Notes: generated by a model not told the origin, from the sequence alone. 64,000 bases of DNA from Hydrocarboniphaga effusa AP103 (GCF_000271305.1 NZ_AKGD01000004.1:1-64000); one strand, 5' to 3'; positions 38,705-48,834 are shown, counted from the stretch's first letter. Translations and numbers: made by a program.

Positions 38705-40216
38705 TCAGTCGTCTTTCTTCGCCGCGACGTTGATGAGGTATTGCACGATCAGCGGCACCGGGCGGCCGGTCGAGCGCTTGCCTTTCCAGGCGGTCGCCGC
38801 GATGTCCAGATGCGCCCACTTCATCTTCTTCGCGAACCTGTGCAGGAAGGTGGCGCCGATGATCGCGCCGCCGCCGTTGCCGCCGCTCGTGGCGATGTTG
38901 GCGATGTCCGCGAATTCGCTCTTGATGTGCTCCTCGTACTCGGGCCACAGCGGCAGCTCCCAGACGCGGTCGCCGATCTGCTCGCCGGCCTGCGTGAGCG
39001 CGCGCGCAAGGCCCGCGGTGTTCGAGAACAGGCCGCTCGGGTAGGCGCCGAGCGCGACCACCACGGCGCCGGTCAGCGTCGCCATGTCGATGCAGAACGA
39101 GGGTTCGTACTGCTGCTCGACGTAGGTCAGCGCGTCGCAGAGGATCAGCCGGCCTTCGGCGTCGGTGTTGAGGATCTCGATGGTGATGCCGGCCATGCTG
39201 GTGACGACGTCGCCGGGTTTGTTGGCGAGGCCATCGGGCAGGTTCTCGCTCGCCGCGACGATGCCGACGAGGTTGATCGGCAGGCCGAGTTCGGCCACCG
39301 CCTTGAACGCGCCGAGCACCGCCGCGCCGCCGCACATGTCGAACTTCATCTCGTCCATGTTCGCGGCCGGCTTGATGCTGATGCCGCCGGCGTCGAAGGT
39401 CAGGCCCTTGCCGACCAGGGCGATCGGCTTCTCGCCCTTGGGACCCTTGAAGTACTCCATGACGATGAGCTTGGGCGGCTGGCGGCTGCCGCGCGCGACC
39501 GACAGGAACGAGCCCATGCCGAGCTTGCGCATCTCGGGCTCTTCGAGAACCTTGACCTTGAAGCCGTGCGCCGCGCCGAGCTGCTCGGCGCTCTGGGCGA
39601 GGTAGGCCGGGGTGCAGATGTTGCCGGGCAGGTTGCCGAGGTTCTTGGCCACCGCGACGCCCTTGGCGATCGCGAGCGCTTCGGCCAGGCCCTGCTCGCC
39701 GGCCGGCAGGTCGGAGCGGCGCGGCACGTCGAAGGTCAGGCGCTCGAGCTTGTAGCTCGGCAGGTCCTCGCGCGCCTTTTCGCCGCGGCAGTCGTCGAAG
39801 CGGTAGTAGGCGTCCTCGAAGCTCAGCGCAGCCTGCAGGACGTTCCACTGGAAGTCGCGGCCCTTGAGCGGCAGGTGCGTGAGGTAGGAGACGGCGTCGA
39901 TCGAGCCGGTGTTGCGCAGGGCCTTGGCACTCGCCGCATTGGCCTTGCGGAAGGCGTTTTCGTCGAAGCTGCGCTCGCGGCCAAGGCCGACCAGCATGAC
40001 GCGATCGGCGAAGGTGCCCGGCACGTTGTGCAGCACCAGCGTCTGCCCGAGCTTGCCGTCCAGATCGCCGCGACGCATCACCGCGCCGATGGCGCCGTCG
40101 CTGACGCCATCGATGACCTGCGCCGCCTCCGTGGGCGAACGCCGGTCGAATATCCCCACGATCACGCAGGAGACGCGCTGCTTCTCCGGATTGCCGCTCT
40201 TGACGAAATATTCCAT
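38705..40216 (-). CDS. pepA: Leucyl aminopeptidase (cytosol aminopeptidase)
   Basis: M17 family metallopeptidase that releases N-terminal residues; in E. coli it also binds DNA. 503 residues. The signature NTDAEGRL is at 350-357, preceded by KGLTFDAGGISIKP (metal Lys/Asp) and MKFDMCGGAAVLGA. The N-terminal 150 residues form the regulatory/hexamer domain. First gene of the pepA-holC-valS run and divergent from lptF. A 9-bp-arm hairpin lies 61 nt upstream of its start. Confidence 0.96.
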   Translation of the reverse strand: MEYFVKSGNPEKQRVSCVIVGIFDRRSPTEAAQVIDGVSDGAIGAVMRRGDLDGKLGQTLVLHNVPGTFADRVMLVGLGRERSFDENAFRKANAASAKALRNTGSIDAVSYLTHLPLKGRDFQWNVLQAALSFEDAYYRFDDCRGEKAREDLPSYKLERLTFDVPRRSDLPAGEQGLAEALAIAKGVAVAKNLGNLPGNICTPAYLAQSAEQLGAAHGFKVKVLEEPEMRKLGMGSFLSVARGSRQPPKLIVMEYFKGPKGEKPIALVGKGLTFDAGGISIKPAANMDEMKFDMCGGAAVLGAFKAVAELGLPINLVGIVAASENLPDGLANKPGDVVTSMAGITIEILNTDAEGRLILCDALTYVEQQYEPSFCIDMATLTGAVVVALGAYPSGLFSNTAGLARALTQAGEQIGDRVWELPLWPEYEEHIKSEFADIANIATSGGNGGGAIIGATFLHRFAKKMKWAHLDIAATAWKGKRSTGRPVPLIVQYLINVAAKKDD

Positions 40217-40276
40217 CGCTTCCTCGGGTGTAACCCTGCGCTGAAAGTCGGATTATGTGAACCTGAACAAGCCGCC

Positions 40277-40303
40277 GGGAAGCCTTGTTTTTAGAGGCTT
40301 CCC
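40277..40303. repeat. Hairpin in the pepA 5' region
   Basis: GGGAAGCCT (40277-40285) and AGGCTTCCC (40295-40303) around a 9-nt A/T-rich loop. No U tract follows in either direction, so it is not an obvious terminator. It could be a protein-binding palindrome or an RNA structure in the pepA leader. Confidence 0.5.
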
Positions 40304-40436
40304 GCCGCGCTCCACCAACTCAAGACTATTCCTCGATGGCCTTGGCCGAGCAGCGGGCGCAAAGTGTAGCGATAAGTGAAGAATGTCCCAAGCCCGGGCT
40401 GCCGGTGGACAGCCTTGAATGCCCAAGCGTTCACAA

Positions 40437-40466
40437 AAGACAGCGTTCACGTAAACCCCGCATAAT
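40437..40466 (+). promoter_or_regulatory. Candidate lptFG promoter
   Basis: AAGACA (40437-40442) and CATAAT (40461-40466) with an 18-bp spacer. Initiation would fall only a few bases before the lptF ATG at 40476, implying a very short or leaderless mRNA, unless another promoter is used. Confidence 0.35.
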
Positions 40467-40475
40467 CGCGCCCTC

Positions 40476-41588
40476 ATGAACGGCACCACCCTTGATCGCT
40501 ATCTGCTGCGCGACGCCGCTGCGTCGTGGCTCGCGGTCATCGTCGTGCTGTTGCTGATCATGCTGTCGACCCGCTTCGCGAGCCTGCTCGCCGACGCGGC
40601 AGCCGGTGAGCTGCCGCGTGATCTGCTGTTCAAGATCGTCGGCCTTACGAGCCTGCAATACCTGGTGATCCTGGTTCCGGTGTCGCTGCTGCTCGGGGTC
40701 ATGCTGTCGCTCGGCCGTCTTTATAAGGACCATGAGGTGGCTGCGATGACCGGCTGCGGCGTCAGCCTGCTGCGCCTGTACCGACCCTATCTGGTGCTCG
40801 GCGGCCTGCTGGCAGTTTTCACGGCTCTGCTGGCCTTTCAGATCGGGCCCTGGGCCGGGCGCACGGCGGACTACCTCGTCAAGGATGCGCGCCGTCTGAT
40901 CCAGTACCTGCCCTTCGAATCCGGACGCTTCAACAGCGTCGCGGACGGTCGCGGGGTGTTCTACACGGCAGAGACCGACCAGGACCGCGAGAAGCTCAAC
41001 GCGGTGTTCGCCCAGATCGAGCGCGGCGAGAACGGCATCTCGATCATCATCGCCAACGAGGGCCGGCAGCGCCTCAACACGGTTACCGGCGATCGCGAGA
41101 TCACGCTCTACGGCGGCTGGCGCTATGACGGCCAGCCCGGCAGCAAGATGTACGAGATCGTGCGCTTCGACGAGTTCATGACGCGCGTGACGCCGCCGCA
41201 GTTCATCTACTCGAACAACAAGCGCCGCGTGCTGAGCACCTCGGCGCTGCTGGCCTCGAGCGATCCGCAGGATCGCGCCGAGTTGCAGTGGCGCATCGCG
41301 GCGCCGATTTCGGTGTTCCTGCTGACGCTGCTTGCGGTGCCGCTCTCGCACGTTGGACCGCGCCAGGGCCGCTACGGCAAGGTGGTGCTAGGGCTGGTGG
41401 TCTACCTGTTCTATTCGAACCTGATCGGCCTGGGCCAGTCCTGGATCGGCAAGGGCAAGATTCCCGAGGCCGTCGGGCTTTGGTGGATCCACGCGATCGT
41501 GCTGATCTGGGCGGTGGCGCTGATCGGCAAGCGGCTCAACTGGTGGGCGCGCAAGCCCAAGGCGCCGCAAGCGGTGGCGGCCGCTTGA
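40476..41588 (+). CDS. lptF: LPS export permease LptF
   Basis: 370 residues. One of two inner-membrane permease subunits of the LptB2FG transporter that extracts lipopolysaccharide for transport to the outer membrane. N-terminal helices (SWLAVIVVLLLIMLSTRFASLL, LQYLVILVPVSLLLGVMLSLGRLY), the coupling helix region DHEVAAMTGCGVS, a periplasmic beta-jellyroll (about 130-265), then three C-terminal helices (ISVFLLTLLAVPLSH). Directly upstream of lptG with overlapping stop/start; divergent from pepA, the conserved arrangement. Confidence 0.95.
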   Translation: MNGTTLDRYLLRDAAASWLAVIVVLLLIMLSTRFASLLADAAAGELPRDLLFKIVGLTSLQYLVILVPVSLLLGVMLSLGRLYKDHEVAAMTGCGVSLLRLYRPYLVLGGLLAVFTALLAFQIGPWAGRTADYLVKDARRLIQYLPFESGRFNSVADGRGVFYTAETDQDREKLNAVFAQIERGENGISIIIANEGRQRLNTVTGDREITLYGGWRYDGQPGSKMYEIVRFDEFMTRVTPPQFIYSNNKRRVLSTSALLASSDPQDRAELQWRIAAPISVFLLTLLAVPLSHVGPRQGRYGKVVLGLVVYLFYSNLIGLGQSWIGKGKIPEAVGLWWIHAIVLIWAVALIGKRLNWWARKPKAPQAVAAA

Positions 41589-42649
41589 ACCGCATCGACC
41601 GCTATCTGGTGCGCAATATCCTGACGCTGAGCGGCATCGTCGCGCTCGCGCTGGTGACCATCTATACGTTCACGAGCTTCGTCGCCGACCTCGGCGCGAC
41701 CGGCAAGGGCGACTACGGTCTCAAGGAGCTCGCGGTCTACACGCTGCTGAACATGCCGGCCGGTCTGCACGTGCTGCTGCCGATCATCGCCATGCTCGGC
41801 ACGCTCATGGGCCTGGGCAATCTGGCCGGGCAGGGCGAGATCACCGCGATCCGCGCGGCCGGGGTTTCGAACCATCGCATCGGCTTCGCGGCGCTGATGG
41901 CGGGCGTGGTGCTCGGCATCATGGGCTGGGTGATCGGCGAATGGATCGCTCCCGGCAGCCAGCAGTCGGCCGAACGCTACAAGAGCCGGGCACGCTACGG
42001 CGTCGACGTCGGCGAGGCGCGCAAGCCGGTCTGGCTGCGCGACGGCAATCAGATCGTCAACGTGCGCAAACTGATCTCCGAGGATCACATCGGCCCTTCG
42101 GTGATCTACACGCTGGCCGACAACCTGAGCCTCAAGTCGATGATGAGCGTCGAGGACGGCCGGTTCGAAAACGGGCACTGGACGTTCTCGAACGTGCAGC
42201 GCACCGAGTTCGAGGCCGATCACGCCGAAGTCAGCCAGCTCGAGCGCTACGAATGGGACGGCGGCGTGCAGCCCAAGGTGCTGCGGCTGTTCGTGCTCGA
42301 GGCGCGCAGCCTGTCGACGACGGGCCTGATCGAGTTGATCGCGTATCTCGACAACAACCAGCTCGATTCGTCGGAGCAGCGGCTGACGCTCTGGCGCAAG
42401 CTCATCGAGCCGCTGACGGTGATGGCGATGATGTTCTTCGCGGTGCCGTTCGTGTTCGGCTCGCTGCGCAACAGCGGCGCCGGGCTGCGGCTCATGATCG
42501 GCGTGCTGATCGGCGTGGGTTTCTACGTCATCAACGAGATCACCGCCAATTTCGGCCAGCTCTACGGCTGGCCGCCGGTGCTGGCCGCGAGCGCCCCGAC
42601 CGTCGCGCTCGCTTCAATGGGTTGGTGGCGGCTCAACAAGGTGGGTTGA
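41585..42649 (+). CDS. lptG: LPS export permease LptG
   Basis: 354 residues; partner of LptF. Begins with IDRYLVRNILTLSGIVALALV and continues with LPIIAMLGTLMGLGNLAGQGEITAIRAAGVS, the conserved LptG coupling region. A periplasmic domain (about 95-255) and C-terminal helices (LTVMAMMFFAVPFVFGSLRNSGAG) follow. The start is inferred as TTG at 41585, overlapping the lptF stop (TTGA), because no ATG or GTG gives a complete N-terminal helix. Translation is likely coupled to lptF. Confidence 0.93.
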   Translation: MNRIDRYLVRNILTLSGIVALALVTIYTFTSFVADLGATGKGDYGLKELAVYTLLNMPAGLHVLLPIIAMLGTLMGLGNLAGQGEITAIRAAGVSNHRIGFAALMAGVVLGIMGWVIGEWIAPGSQQSAERYKSRARYGVDVGEARKPVWLRDGNQIVNVRKLISEDHIGPSVIYTLADNLSLKSMMSVEDGRFENGHWTFSNVQRTEFEADHAEVSQLERYEWDGGVQPKVLRLFVLEARSLSTTGLIELIAYLDNNQLDSSEQRLTLWRKLIEPLTVMAMMFFAVPFVFGSLRNSGAGLRLMIGVLIGVGFYVINEITANFGQLYGWPPVLAASAPTVALASMGWWRLNKVG

Positions 42650-42660
42650 TCGTCGGCGAT

Positions 42661-43176
42661 TCAAGCGGTTTTCTTCGGCAGCTCGACCACTTCGGTTCCC
42701 GCTGCCCAATCGCAGAGTGCCCGACGCCGGCTGTCGAGCACCATCACCACGGCCGCGATGAGCGCAACGATCACCGCAATCGCCGTCGCCTTTCCGGCCT
42801 GCACGTGCGAGGCGATCTGCGGGCTCTGCATGAGCGCCGGAACCACCACCGCGACCCAGGTCAGGATCATCACGCTATAGCGCACCGCCGCGATCGGCCA
42901 GCGCAGCGGCGAGCCGTCCGGCCGGCGCACCTGCAGGCGCCAGACGCGCATCCCGAGCGTCTGCCCGCCGTGGATCCAGAACCAGCCGAAGAACAGCAGA
43001 CCGATGCTGAATTCGAGCACCTGCAAGGCCGCGAAATTGCGCGCCAGGTTCACGGCATCGCGGATCATCACGTCGAACAGCGACGTGACCATCCACAGCG
43101 CGATCAGCAGCAGGCCGTCGTAGAGCGCGGCGGCGAGCCGGCGCCAGACGGGCGCGGGCCGAACGGTTTCGGACAT
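42661..43176 (-). CDS. RDD family membrane protein
   Basis: 171 residues, with about three to five hydrophobic helices (LYDGLLLIALWMVTSL, EFSIGLLFFGWFWIHGGQTLGM, two near the C-terminus). The RDD features are RRLAAALYDGLLL and GGQTLGMRVWRLQVRRPDG, ending RRRALCDWAAGTEVVELP. Such proteins are small membrane components, often of unknown role, some linked to ion transport. ATG 43176 is chosen as the start of the fold; the frame is open to 43275 through the fabH terminator. It is convergent with lptG. Confidence 0.85.
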   Translation of the reverse strand: MSETVRPAPVWRRLAAALYDGLLLIALWMVTSLFDVMIRDAVNLARNFAALQVLEFSIGLLFFGWFWIHGGQTLGMRVWRLQVRRPDGSPLRWPIAAVRYSVMILTWVAVVVPALMQSPQIASHVQAGKATAIAVIVALIAAVVMVLDSRRRALCDWAAGTEVVELPKKTA

Positions 43177-43195
43177 GGAGTTCAGGGATCGAATG

Positions 43196-43222
43196 AAAAA
43201 GGCGGCGCATTCTAGCGCCGCC
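43196..43222 (-). terminator. Intrinsic terminator of fabH
   Basis: On the minus strand GGCGGCGC-TAGAAT-GCGCCGCC is followed by TTTTT. An 8-bp perfect stem and U run, 30 bp after the fabH stop. Confidence 0.85.
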
Positions 43223-43252
43223 TCCCGGTACGACGGTCCCGACGACAGCGGA

Positions 43253-44212
43253 CTACCAGCGGGCCAGTACCGCACCCCAGGTCATGCCGCCGCCGACGGC
43301 TTCGAAGATCACGTTGTGGCCGGGCTGGATGCGCCCGTCGCGCACCGCGATGTCGAGCGCGAGCGGGATCGAGGCGGCCGAGGTGTTGCCGTGCCTGTCC
43401 ACCGTGGTCACCACCTGTTCGGGCGACAGGCCGAGCTTCTCGGCGGTCGAGCGGATGATGCGGATGTTGGCCTGGTGCGGAACCATCCAGTGCAGGTCGG
43501 CGCCCGTGAGTCCGTTGGCGGCGAGCGCCTCCTGCGTCACTTCGCCGAGCACGCGCACCGCATGTTTGTAGACGGCCTGGCCGTTCATTTCGACGAAGGG
43601 ATTGCCGACCACCACGCCTTTCTGCACCTGGCCGGGCACGCAGAGAATGTTGTTGAGCCGGCCATCGGAATGCAGATGGCTCGACAGGATTCCGGTCTCC
43701 TCCGACGGGCGCAGCACCACCGCGCCGGCGCCGTCGCCGAACAGCACGCAAGTGCGGCGATCGTTCCAGTCGAGGATGCGCGAGAAGGTCTCGGCACCGA
43801 CCACGAGGGCGCACTTGGACTGTCCCGAGGCGACGAACTTGTCGGCCGTGGCGAGCGCGTAGACGAAGCCGCTGCAAACCGCCTGCATGTCGAAGGCCGC
43901 GCCCTGCCTGACCCCGAGTTTGGACTGCAGGATGCAGGCCGTGGCCGGGAAGATCATGTCCGGCGTCGAAGTAGCGACGATGATCAGGTCGACCTCGTCG
44001 GCCGTCACTCCGGCCGCCGCGAGTGCACGCTGAGCGGCCTTCAACGCGAGGTCGCTGGTCTGCTCGCCATCGGCGGCGATGTGGCGCTGGCGAATGCCGG
44101 TGCGCTCGAAAATCCAGTCGTCGCTGGTTTCGACAACGGCTTCGAGATCGCGATTGGTGAGGACTTTCTCCGGCAGGTAGCTGCCGGTGCCGACGATGCG
44201 GGAATAGGGCAT
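43253..44212 (-). CDS. fabH: 3-oxoacyl-ACP synthase III
   Basis: Starts fatty acid synthesis by condensing acetyl-CoA with malonyl-ACP. 319 residues. Catalytic triad Cys113 (AVCSGFVYA), His246 (VPHQANIRI) and Asn276 (RHGNTSAAS) are all present. The start at 44212 gives [15 protein letters not shown], the canonical N-terminus; the open frame reaches 44308. Unlike the usual plsX-fabH-fabD cluster it stands alone here, with its own terminator, so it could be a second, specialised KASIII. Confidence 0.95.
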   Translation of the reverse strand: MPYSRIVGTGSYLPEKVLTNRDLEAVVETSDDWIFERTGIRQRHIAADGEQTSDLALKAAQRALAAAGVTADEVDLIIVATSTPDMIFPATACILQSKLGVRQGAAFDMQAVCSGFVYALATADKFVASGQSKCALVVGAETFSRILDWNDRRTCVLFGDGAGAVVLRPSEETGILSSHLHSDGRLNNILCVPGQVQKGVVVGNPFVEMNGQAVYKHAVRVLGEVTQEALAANGLTGADLHWMVPHQANIRIIRSTAEKLGLSPEQVVTTVDRHGNTSAASIPLALDIAVRDGRIQPGHNVIFEAVGGGMTWGAVLARW

Positions 44213-44491
44213 GGATGCGATCGAAATGCCGGCCAGCCGGGGCTGCCGGAATCGTTGTGGATACGGTGCGAGGGGCGACAGTTTGGCGGTCGTCCGACCT
44301 GAACACAACTTTCAGGTGCGGCTGCGGATCGTGCCCGGCACGGTGCTTCAGGCGGCCCCGAACGGCCCGCCGAGGTCACGGCTAGCGTCGTTTGTTACTG
44401 TAGTCGCCTGCGCCCGCCCACTGGACTGGTGCGCAGCAAACCACCCGTAGACGATGGCGCCGGCGCTGCCGGTGCGCGGAGACCTGTTCCG

Positions 44492-46168
44492 ATGTTGCTG
44501 AGAATGGCCAAGTTCCTGGTGCAGGTCGTCATGCTGTTCACCGCGATCCTGTCTGCCGGCCTGCCGGCGGCCCAAGCGGCCGAGGCGCTCTACGGTCCGG
44601 TGCGTCCGGGCGAGAGCTTCTGGATCATCGCCGACACCCTGCGCGAAAAGCCGCGGGTGAGCCAGGAGCAGGAGATGCTCGCGCTCTACCTGTACAACAC
44701 CGAGTCCTTCACCGGCGGCCTCGACGGGCTGCAGAAGGGGGCGACGCTGCGCGTGCCGACGGCCGAGCAGGCGCTCGAGATTTCGCAAGAAGATGCCGCG
44801 CGCTATATCGCCAATCTGCATCGCTACAAGGGGGTGCCGCCATCGATGCGCCATCTGGTGCGCAAGGCGGGCGCAGCGGCGCCAGTGGCTGGCGCCGAAG
44901 ACAAGACCGCTGCGCCGCGGCCCGAGCCGCCTGCCGCGTCGCTCCCGGCATCGCCCAGCCCGAGCGTCGCCGCCGCTGCCGAAACGCCATCGGCACCGGC
45001 GGCTACGGCGACACCCGATGCCCAGAACCCAGCCGCGCTTGCCGAAGCCGCGCCCGCCGCGGAAGAAGCCAGCGCCGTCGAGGTGCTGGCGGTGGATCAG
45101 GCGAGCGCATCGCCGGCCGACGCCGGGCCGGAGCCCGTTTCCGGGAATTCGGCGCAGACCGAGCCGGCGACCGCTGCGGCGGCCGTGCCGCCGGATGAGG
45201 CGCAAGGCACCGACATTCTCGGTGTGCGCATTCCGCTGCCGACGGACTGGCTGATCCTGATCGGGCTCGGCCTGGTGTTTCTGCTGCTGATCCTGGCGCA
45301 GGCCGCGCGCGTTCGCCGCTCGCTCGGCGAGAAGGTCGAACGGGTGCCGCCGGCGCCGCCGCGCGCGCCGGTTGCTCCGGTGCTGGCGCCCGTCGTGGCG
45401 AAGCCCGAGCCCGTCGAGCCGGTGCCGGAGCCGAGCCCCGAGCCGGTTTTCGCCGCGGCCAAGGCTGCGCCCGTCGTCCCGATGAGGGCGGTCGAGGCGC
45501 CCGAGCCGCTGCCCGAAGAGCCGCCGGCGCTGAATGACCCGATCGCCGACGCCGATTTCCAGCTCGGCTACGGGCATTGGGACGAGGCGATCACCGGGCT
45601 CGAAGAGGCGCTGCTGATCGCGCCGATGAGCCGCGACGTGATCATGAAGCTCGCCGAGACCTATGCCGAAGCCGGTCGCGCGGCCGAGTTCGAGCAGCTC
45701 GTCGCCCGCTACAACGGCACGTTCGGCGATTCCGACTGGATGCGCGTGCAAAGCCTCGGCCGGCAGTTGCGGCCGGAGTCGCAGCTGTTCGGCGGCTGGG
45801 TTCCGGTGCCGCCCGCGCCGGCTGGCTGGCTACAGCCCGTTCCGGACGATGCGCTCGACCTCAGCACGCCGGCGGCTCTGGAGGGACAGGCGATTCCGGC
45901 CGACCAGCTGCCGCCCGAATTCGGCGAGTTCGATCTCGACAGCCTGGAGACCGAGGACGGCCCGTTCACGACCGACGACGTCGGCACCAAGCTCGACCTC
46001 GCGCGCGCCTACCTCGACATGGACGACCAGGAGATGGCGCGCAGCCTGCTCGACGAGGTGATCGAGCAGGGCAACGATGCGCAGAAGCAGGAGGCGCAGG
46101 AACTGCGCGACCAGCTGCCGCCGTCGAGTCCGTCGAGTCCGGCCCAGAATTCGCTTCGGGACGCATGA
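44492..46168 (+). CDS. fimV: FimV-like pilus/polarity protein
   Basis: 558 residues. Signal peptide (VVMLFTAILSAGLPAAQA), a LysM-like periplasmic N-domain (YGPVRPGESFWIIADTLRE ... GLQKGATLRVP), a long Ala/Pro/Glu linker, one membrane helix (LILIGLGLVFLLLILAQAA, about 272-290). A cytoplasmic TPR region (DPIADADFQLGYGHWDEAITGLEEALL) and the FimV C-terminal domain (KLDLARAYLDMDDQEMARSLLDEV) follow. FimV supports type IV pilus assembly and polar localisation in Pseudomonas. The start has GGAG ten nt upstream. It precedes truA with an ATGA overlap, the conserved gene order. Confidence 0.9.
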   Translation: MLLRMAKFLVQVVMLFTAILSAGLPAAQAAEALYGPVRPGESFWIIADTLREKPRVSQEQEMLALYLYNTESFTGGLDGLQKGATLRVPTAEQALEISQEDAARYIANLHRYKGVPPSMRHLVRKAGAAAPVAGAEDKTAAPRPEPPAASLPASPSPSVAAAAETPSAPAATATPDAQNPAALAEAAPAAEEASAVEVLAVDQASASPADAGPEPVSGNSAQTEPATAAAAVPPDEAQGTDILGVRIPLPTDWLILIGLGLVFLLLILAQAARVRRSLGEKVERVPPAPPRAPVAPVLAPVVAKPEPVEPVPEPSPEPVFAAAKAAPVVPMRAVEAPEPLPEEPPALNDPIADADFQLGYGHWDEAITGLEEALLIAPMSRDVIMKLAETYAEAGRAAEFEQLVARYNGTFGDSDWMRVQSLGRQLRPESQLFGGWVPVPPAPAGWLQPVPDDALDLSTPAALEGQAIPADQLPPEFGEFDLDSLETEDGPFTTDDVGTKLDLARAYLDMDDQEMARSLLDEVIEQGNDAQKQEAQELRDQLPPSSPSSPAQNSLRDA

Positions 46169-46944
46169 CGCGCTGGGCGGCGGCGGTCGAATACCTCGGG
46201 ACCGCGTACTCGGGCTGGCAGTCGCAATCGCATGCGCCGTCGGTGCAGGCCGCGCTCGAAGCCGCTTTGAGCAAGGTGGCGGCACACCCGGTGGCGGTTT
46301 CGGCGGCCGGCCGCACCGATACCGGCGTGCACGCGTTCTCGCAGATCGTGCACTTCGACAGCGAGGCACGGCGCAGCGACTACGCCTGGCTGCTCGGCAC
46401 CAATTCGAACCTGCCCGAAGACGTTTCGCTGCGCTGGGTGCAGCCCGTGCGCGCGGATTTTCATGCCCGGCACAGCGCGATCGCGCGGCGCTATCGCTAC
46501 GTGATCCACAACAGCCGCTCGCGCTCGGCCCTGCTCGAGAAGCGCGCGACCTGGATCAACTGGACGCTCGACGCCGAGGCGATGCATCGGGCCGCGCAGG
46601 CGCTGGTCGGCGAGCTCGATTTCTCGGCCTTTCGCGGCTCCGAATGCCAATCGAACACGCCGATGCGCTGCGTGACCGACATCGGCGTTCGCCGCGAGGG
46701 CGATTTCGTGCTGCTGTCGATTCGCGCGAATGCCTTTTTGCATCACATGGTCCGCAACATCGCCGGAACGCTGATCGAAGTCGGTCAGGGCAAGCAGCCC
46801 GAGGCCTGGGTGGCCCAAGTGCTCGCCAGCCGTGATCGCACGCTGGCCGGAATGAACGCTCCGGCCGCGGGTCTATACTTCGTCGCCGCCGATTACCCCG
46901 ACGAATTCGGGCTGCCGGCGACGCCCGATTTCTGGCTTCCCTGA
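46165..46944 (+). CDS. truA: tRNA pseudouridine(38-40) synthase
   Basis: Makes pseudouridine at positions 38-40 of the tRNA anticodon stem. 259 residues. Catalytic Asp52 in AAGRTDTGVHAFSQIVHF; RRYRYVIHN and NAFLHHMVRNIAGTLIEVG are family signatures. ATG 46165 overlaps the fimV stop (ATGA). trpF follows after 13 bp in the conserved fimV-truA-trpF-trpB run. Confidence 0.96.
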   Translation: MTRWAAAVEYLGTAYSGWQSQSHAPSVQAALEAALSKVAAHPVAVSAAGRTDTGVHAFSQIVHFDSEARRSDYAWLLGTNSNLPEDVSLRWVQPVRADFHARHSAIARRYRYVIHNSRSRSALLEKRATWINWTLDAEAMHRAAQALVGELDFSAFRGSECQSNTPMRCVTDIGVRREGDFVLLSIRANAFLHHMVRNIAGTLIEVGQGKQPEAWVAQVLASRDRTLAGMNAPAAGLYFVAADYPDEFGLPATPDFWLP

Positions 46945-46957
46945 CTCCAAGATCACT

Positions 46958-47584
46958 GTGCGCACCCGCATCAAATTCTGTGGCCTGACCCGCCCCGACG
47001 ATCTCGATCTCGCCGTCTCGCTCGGCGTGGACGCGATCGGCCTGGTCTTCGACGGGCGCAGCAAGCGCGCACTGTCGCCCGAGCAGGGCCGGGCGCTGCG
47101 CGACCGCGTTCCGGCCTTCGTCTCCTGCGTGGCCCTGTTCCGCGATGCCGAGGCCGGCCGGGTCGAGCGCGTCGTCGAAGAAGTACAGCCCGACCTGCTG
47201 CAGTTCCACGGCGCCGAGACGCCCGATTTCTGCCGGCGATGGCGGCGCTCCTACGTCAAGGCCGTGCCGATGGGCTCGCCGCAGGATCTCGAGGATTGGC
47301 GCCGCCAGTTCGCCGATGCCCGCGGCCTGCTGCTCGACAGCCACGCGCCCGGAGAACTCGGCGGCACCGGCCAGCGCTTCGACTGGTCGCAGGCGCCGAA
47401 GCACTTCGGCCACTTCTGGGTGCTTGCCGGCGGCCTTTCGCCGGGCAACGTGGCCTCGGCGGTTACAATGGCGCGGCCCGATGCAGTGGACGTTTCCAGC
47501 GGTATCGAATCCGCTCCCGGACTCAAGGACGCGCAAAAAATGCGCGCCTTCGTCGACGCCGTTCGCGGCGCCGATTCGCTTTGA
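46958..47584 (+). CDS. trpF: Phosphoribosylanthranilate isomerase
   Basis: Third step of tryptophan synthesis, Amadori rearrangement of phosphoribosylanthranilate. 208 residues, a beta/alpha barrel. [10 protein letters not shown] at the N-terminus holds the catalytic Cys; [22 protein letters not shown], and the phosphate-binding [12 protein letters not shown] and [10 protein letters not shown] are all present. Starts at GTG 46958. The gene ends 7 bp before trpB. Confidence 0.96.
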   Translation: MRTRIKFCGLTRPDDLDLAVSLGVDAIGLVFDGRSKRALSPEQGRALRDRVPAFVSCVALFRDAEAGRVERVVEEVQPDLLQFHGAETPDFCRRWRRSYVKAVPMGSPQDLEDWRRQFADARGLLLDSHAPGELGGTGQRFDWSQAPKHFGHFWVLAGGLSPGNVASAVTMARPDAVDVSSGIESAPGLKDAQKMRAFVDAVRGADSL

Positions 47585-47591
47585 ACAGAAC

Positions 47592-48815
47592 ATGACCAAC
47601 GAAACCCAAGAGCAGTATCAGGATCAGTACCCCGACGCCCGCGGCCACTTCGGCCCCTACGGCGGCCGCTTCGTCGCCGAAACCTTGATGGAGCCGCTGC
47701 GCCAGCTCGAGGAGGCCTACGCCAAGCTCAAGCACGATCCGGCCTTTCTGGCCGAACTCGACAAGGACCTGAAGCACTACGTCGGCCGGCCGTCGCCGCT
47801 GTACCACGCCGAGCGTCTCAGCGCGGCCTGGGGCGGTGCGCAGATCTGGCTCAAGCGCGAAGATCTCAACCACACCGGCGCGCACAAGGTGAACAACACG
47901 GTCGGCCAGGCCCTGCTCGCCAAGCACCTCGGCAAGACCCGCATCATCGCGGAGACCGGCGCCGGCCAGCACGGCGTCGCCAGCGCGACGATCGCCGCTC
48001 GCCTGGGGCTCAAGTGCGTGGTCTACATGGGCGCGGACGACGTCGAGCGCCAGTCGCCGAACGTCTATCGCATGAAGCTGCTCGGCGCCGAAGTGGTGCC
48101 GGTGACCTCGGGCACGCGCACGCTCAAGGACGCGCTCAACGAGGCGATGCGCGACTGGGTCACCAACGTCGACGATACCTTCTACGTGATCGGCACGGTC
48201 GCCGGCCCGCATCCGTATCCGATGCTGGTGCGCGACTTCAATTCGGTGGTCGGCCGCGAAGTGCTGGTGCAGGCGCCTGCGCAGATCGGCCGTCTGCCCG
48301 ATGCGCTGGTCGCCTGCGTCGGCGGCGGGTCGAACGCGATCGGCCTGTTCTATCCGTTCATTCCGTACACCCAGGTGCAGATGATCGGTGTCGAAGCGGG
48401 GGGCGACGGCGTCGAAACCGGGCGCCATGCGGCTCCGCTGTCGGCCGGCAAGCCCGGCGTTCTGCACGGAAACCGCACCTACATCATGGCCGACGACAAC
48501 GGCCAGATCCTCGGTACGCATTCGATCTCGGCCGGCCTCGACTATCCGGGCGTCGGTCCCGAACACTCCTGGCTCAAGGACATCGGCCGCGTGCAGTACA
48601 CGGCGATCAACGACGACGAGGCGCTCGCAGCGTTCCACGAGCTCACGCGCCGCGAGGGCATCATCCCGGCGCTCGAGTCCTCGCACGCGGTCGCCCACGC
48701 CAAGAAGATGGCGCCGACGATGAGCCGCGATCAGCACATCGTGGTGAATCTCTCGGGCCGCGGCGATAAGGACATCTTCACGATCGCCAAGCGCGAGGGC
48801 ATCTCGCTGAGCTAG
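47592..48815 (+). CDS. trpB: Tryptophan synthase beta chain
   Basis: PLP enzyme joining indole and serine. 407 residues. PLP Lys99 in [30 protein letters not shown] (phosphate loop) and the catalytic Glu in [12 protein letters not shown] region. [17 protein letters not shown] at the N-terminus is canonical. It follows trpF closely but no trpA comes next: the operon ends in a hairpin and a gene on the opposite strand. The alpha subunit must be encoded elsewhere. Confidence 0.97.
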   Translation: MTNETQEQYQDQYPDARGHFGPYGGRFVAETLMEPLRQLEEAYAKLKHDPAFLAELDKDLKHYVGRPSPLYHAERLSAAWGGAQIWLKREDLNHTGAHKVNNTVGQALLAKHLGKTRIIAETGAGQHGVASATIAARLGLKCVVYMGADDVERQSPNVYRMKLLGAEVVPVTSGTRTLKDALNEAMRDWVTNVDDTFYVIGTVAGPHPYPMLVRDFNSVVGREVLVQAPAQIGRLPDALVACVGGGSNAIGLFYPFIPYTQVQMIGVEAGGDGVETGRHAAPLSAGKPGVLHGNRTYIMADDNGQILGTHSISAGLDYPGVGPEHSWLKDIGRVQYTAINDDEALAAFHELTRREGIIPALESSHAVAHAKKMAPTMSRDQHIVVNLSGRGDKDIFTIAKREGISLS

Positions 48816-48834
48816 CGCCGCGCCCCGGGTGGAG

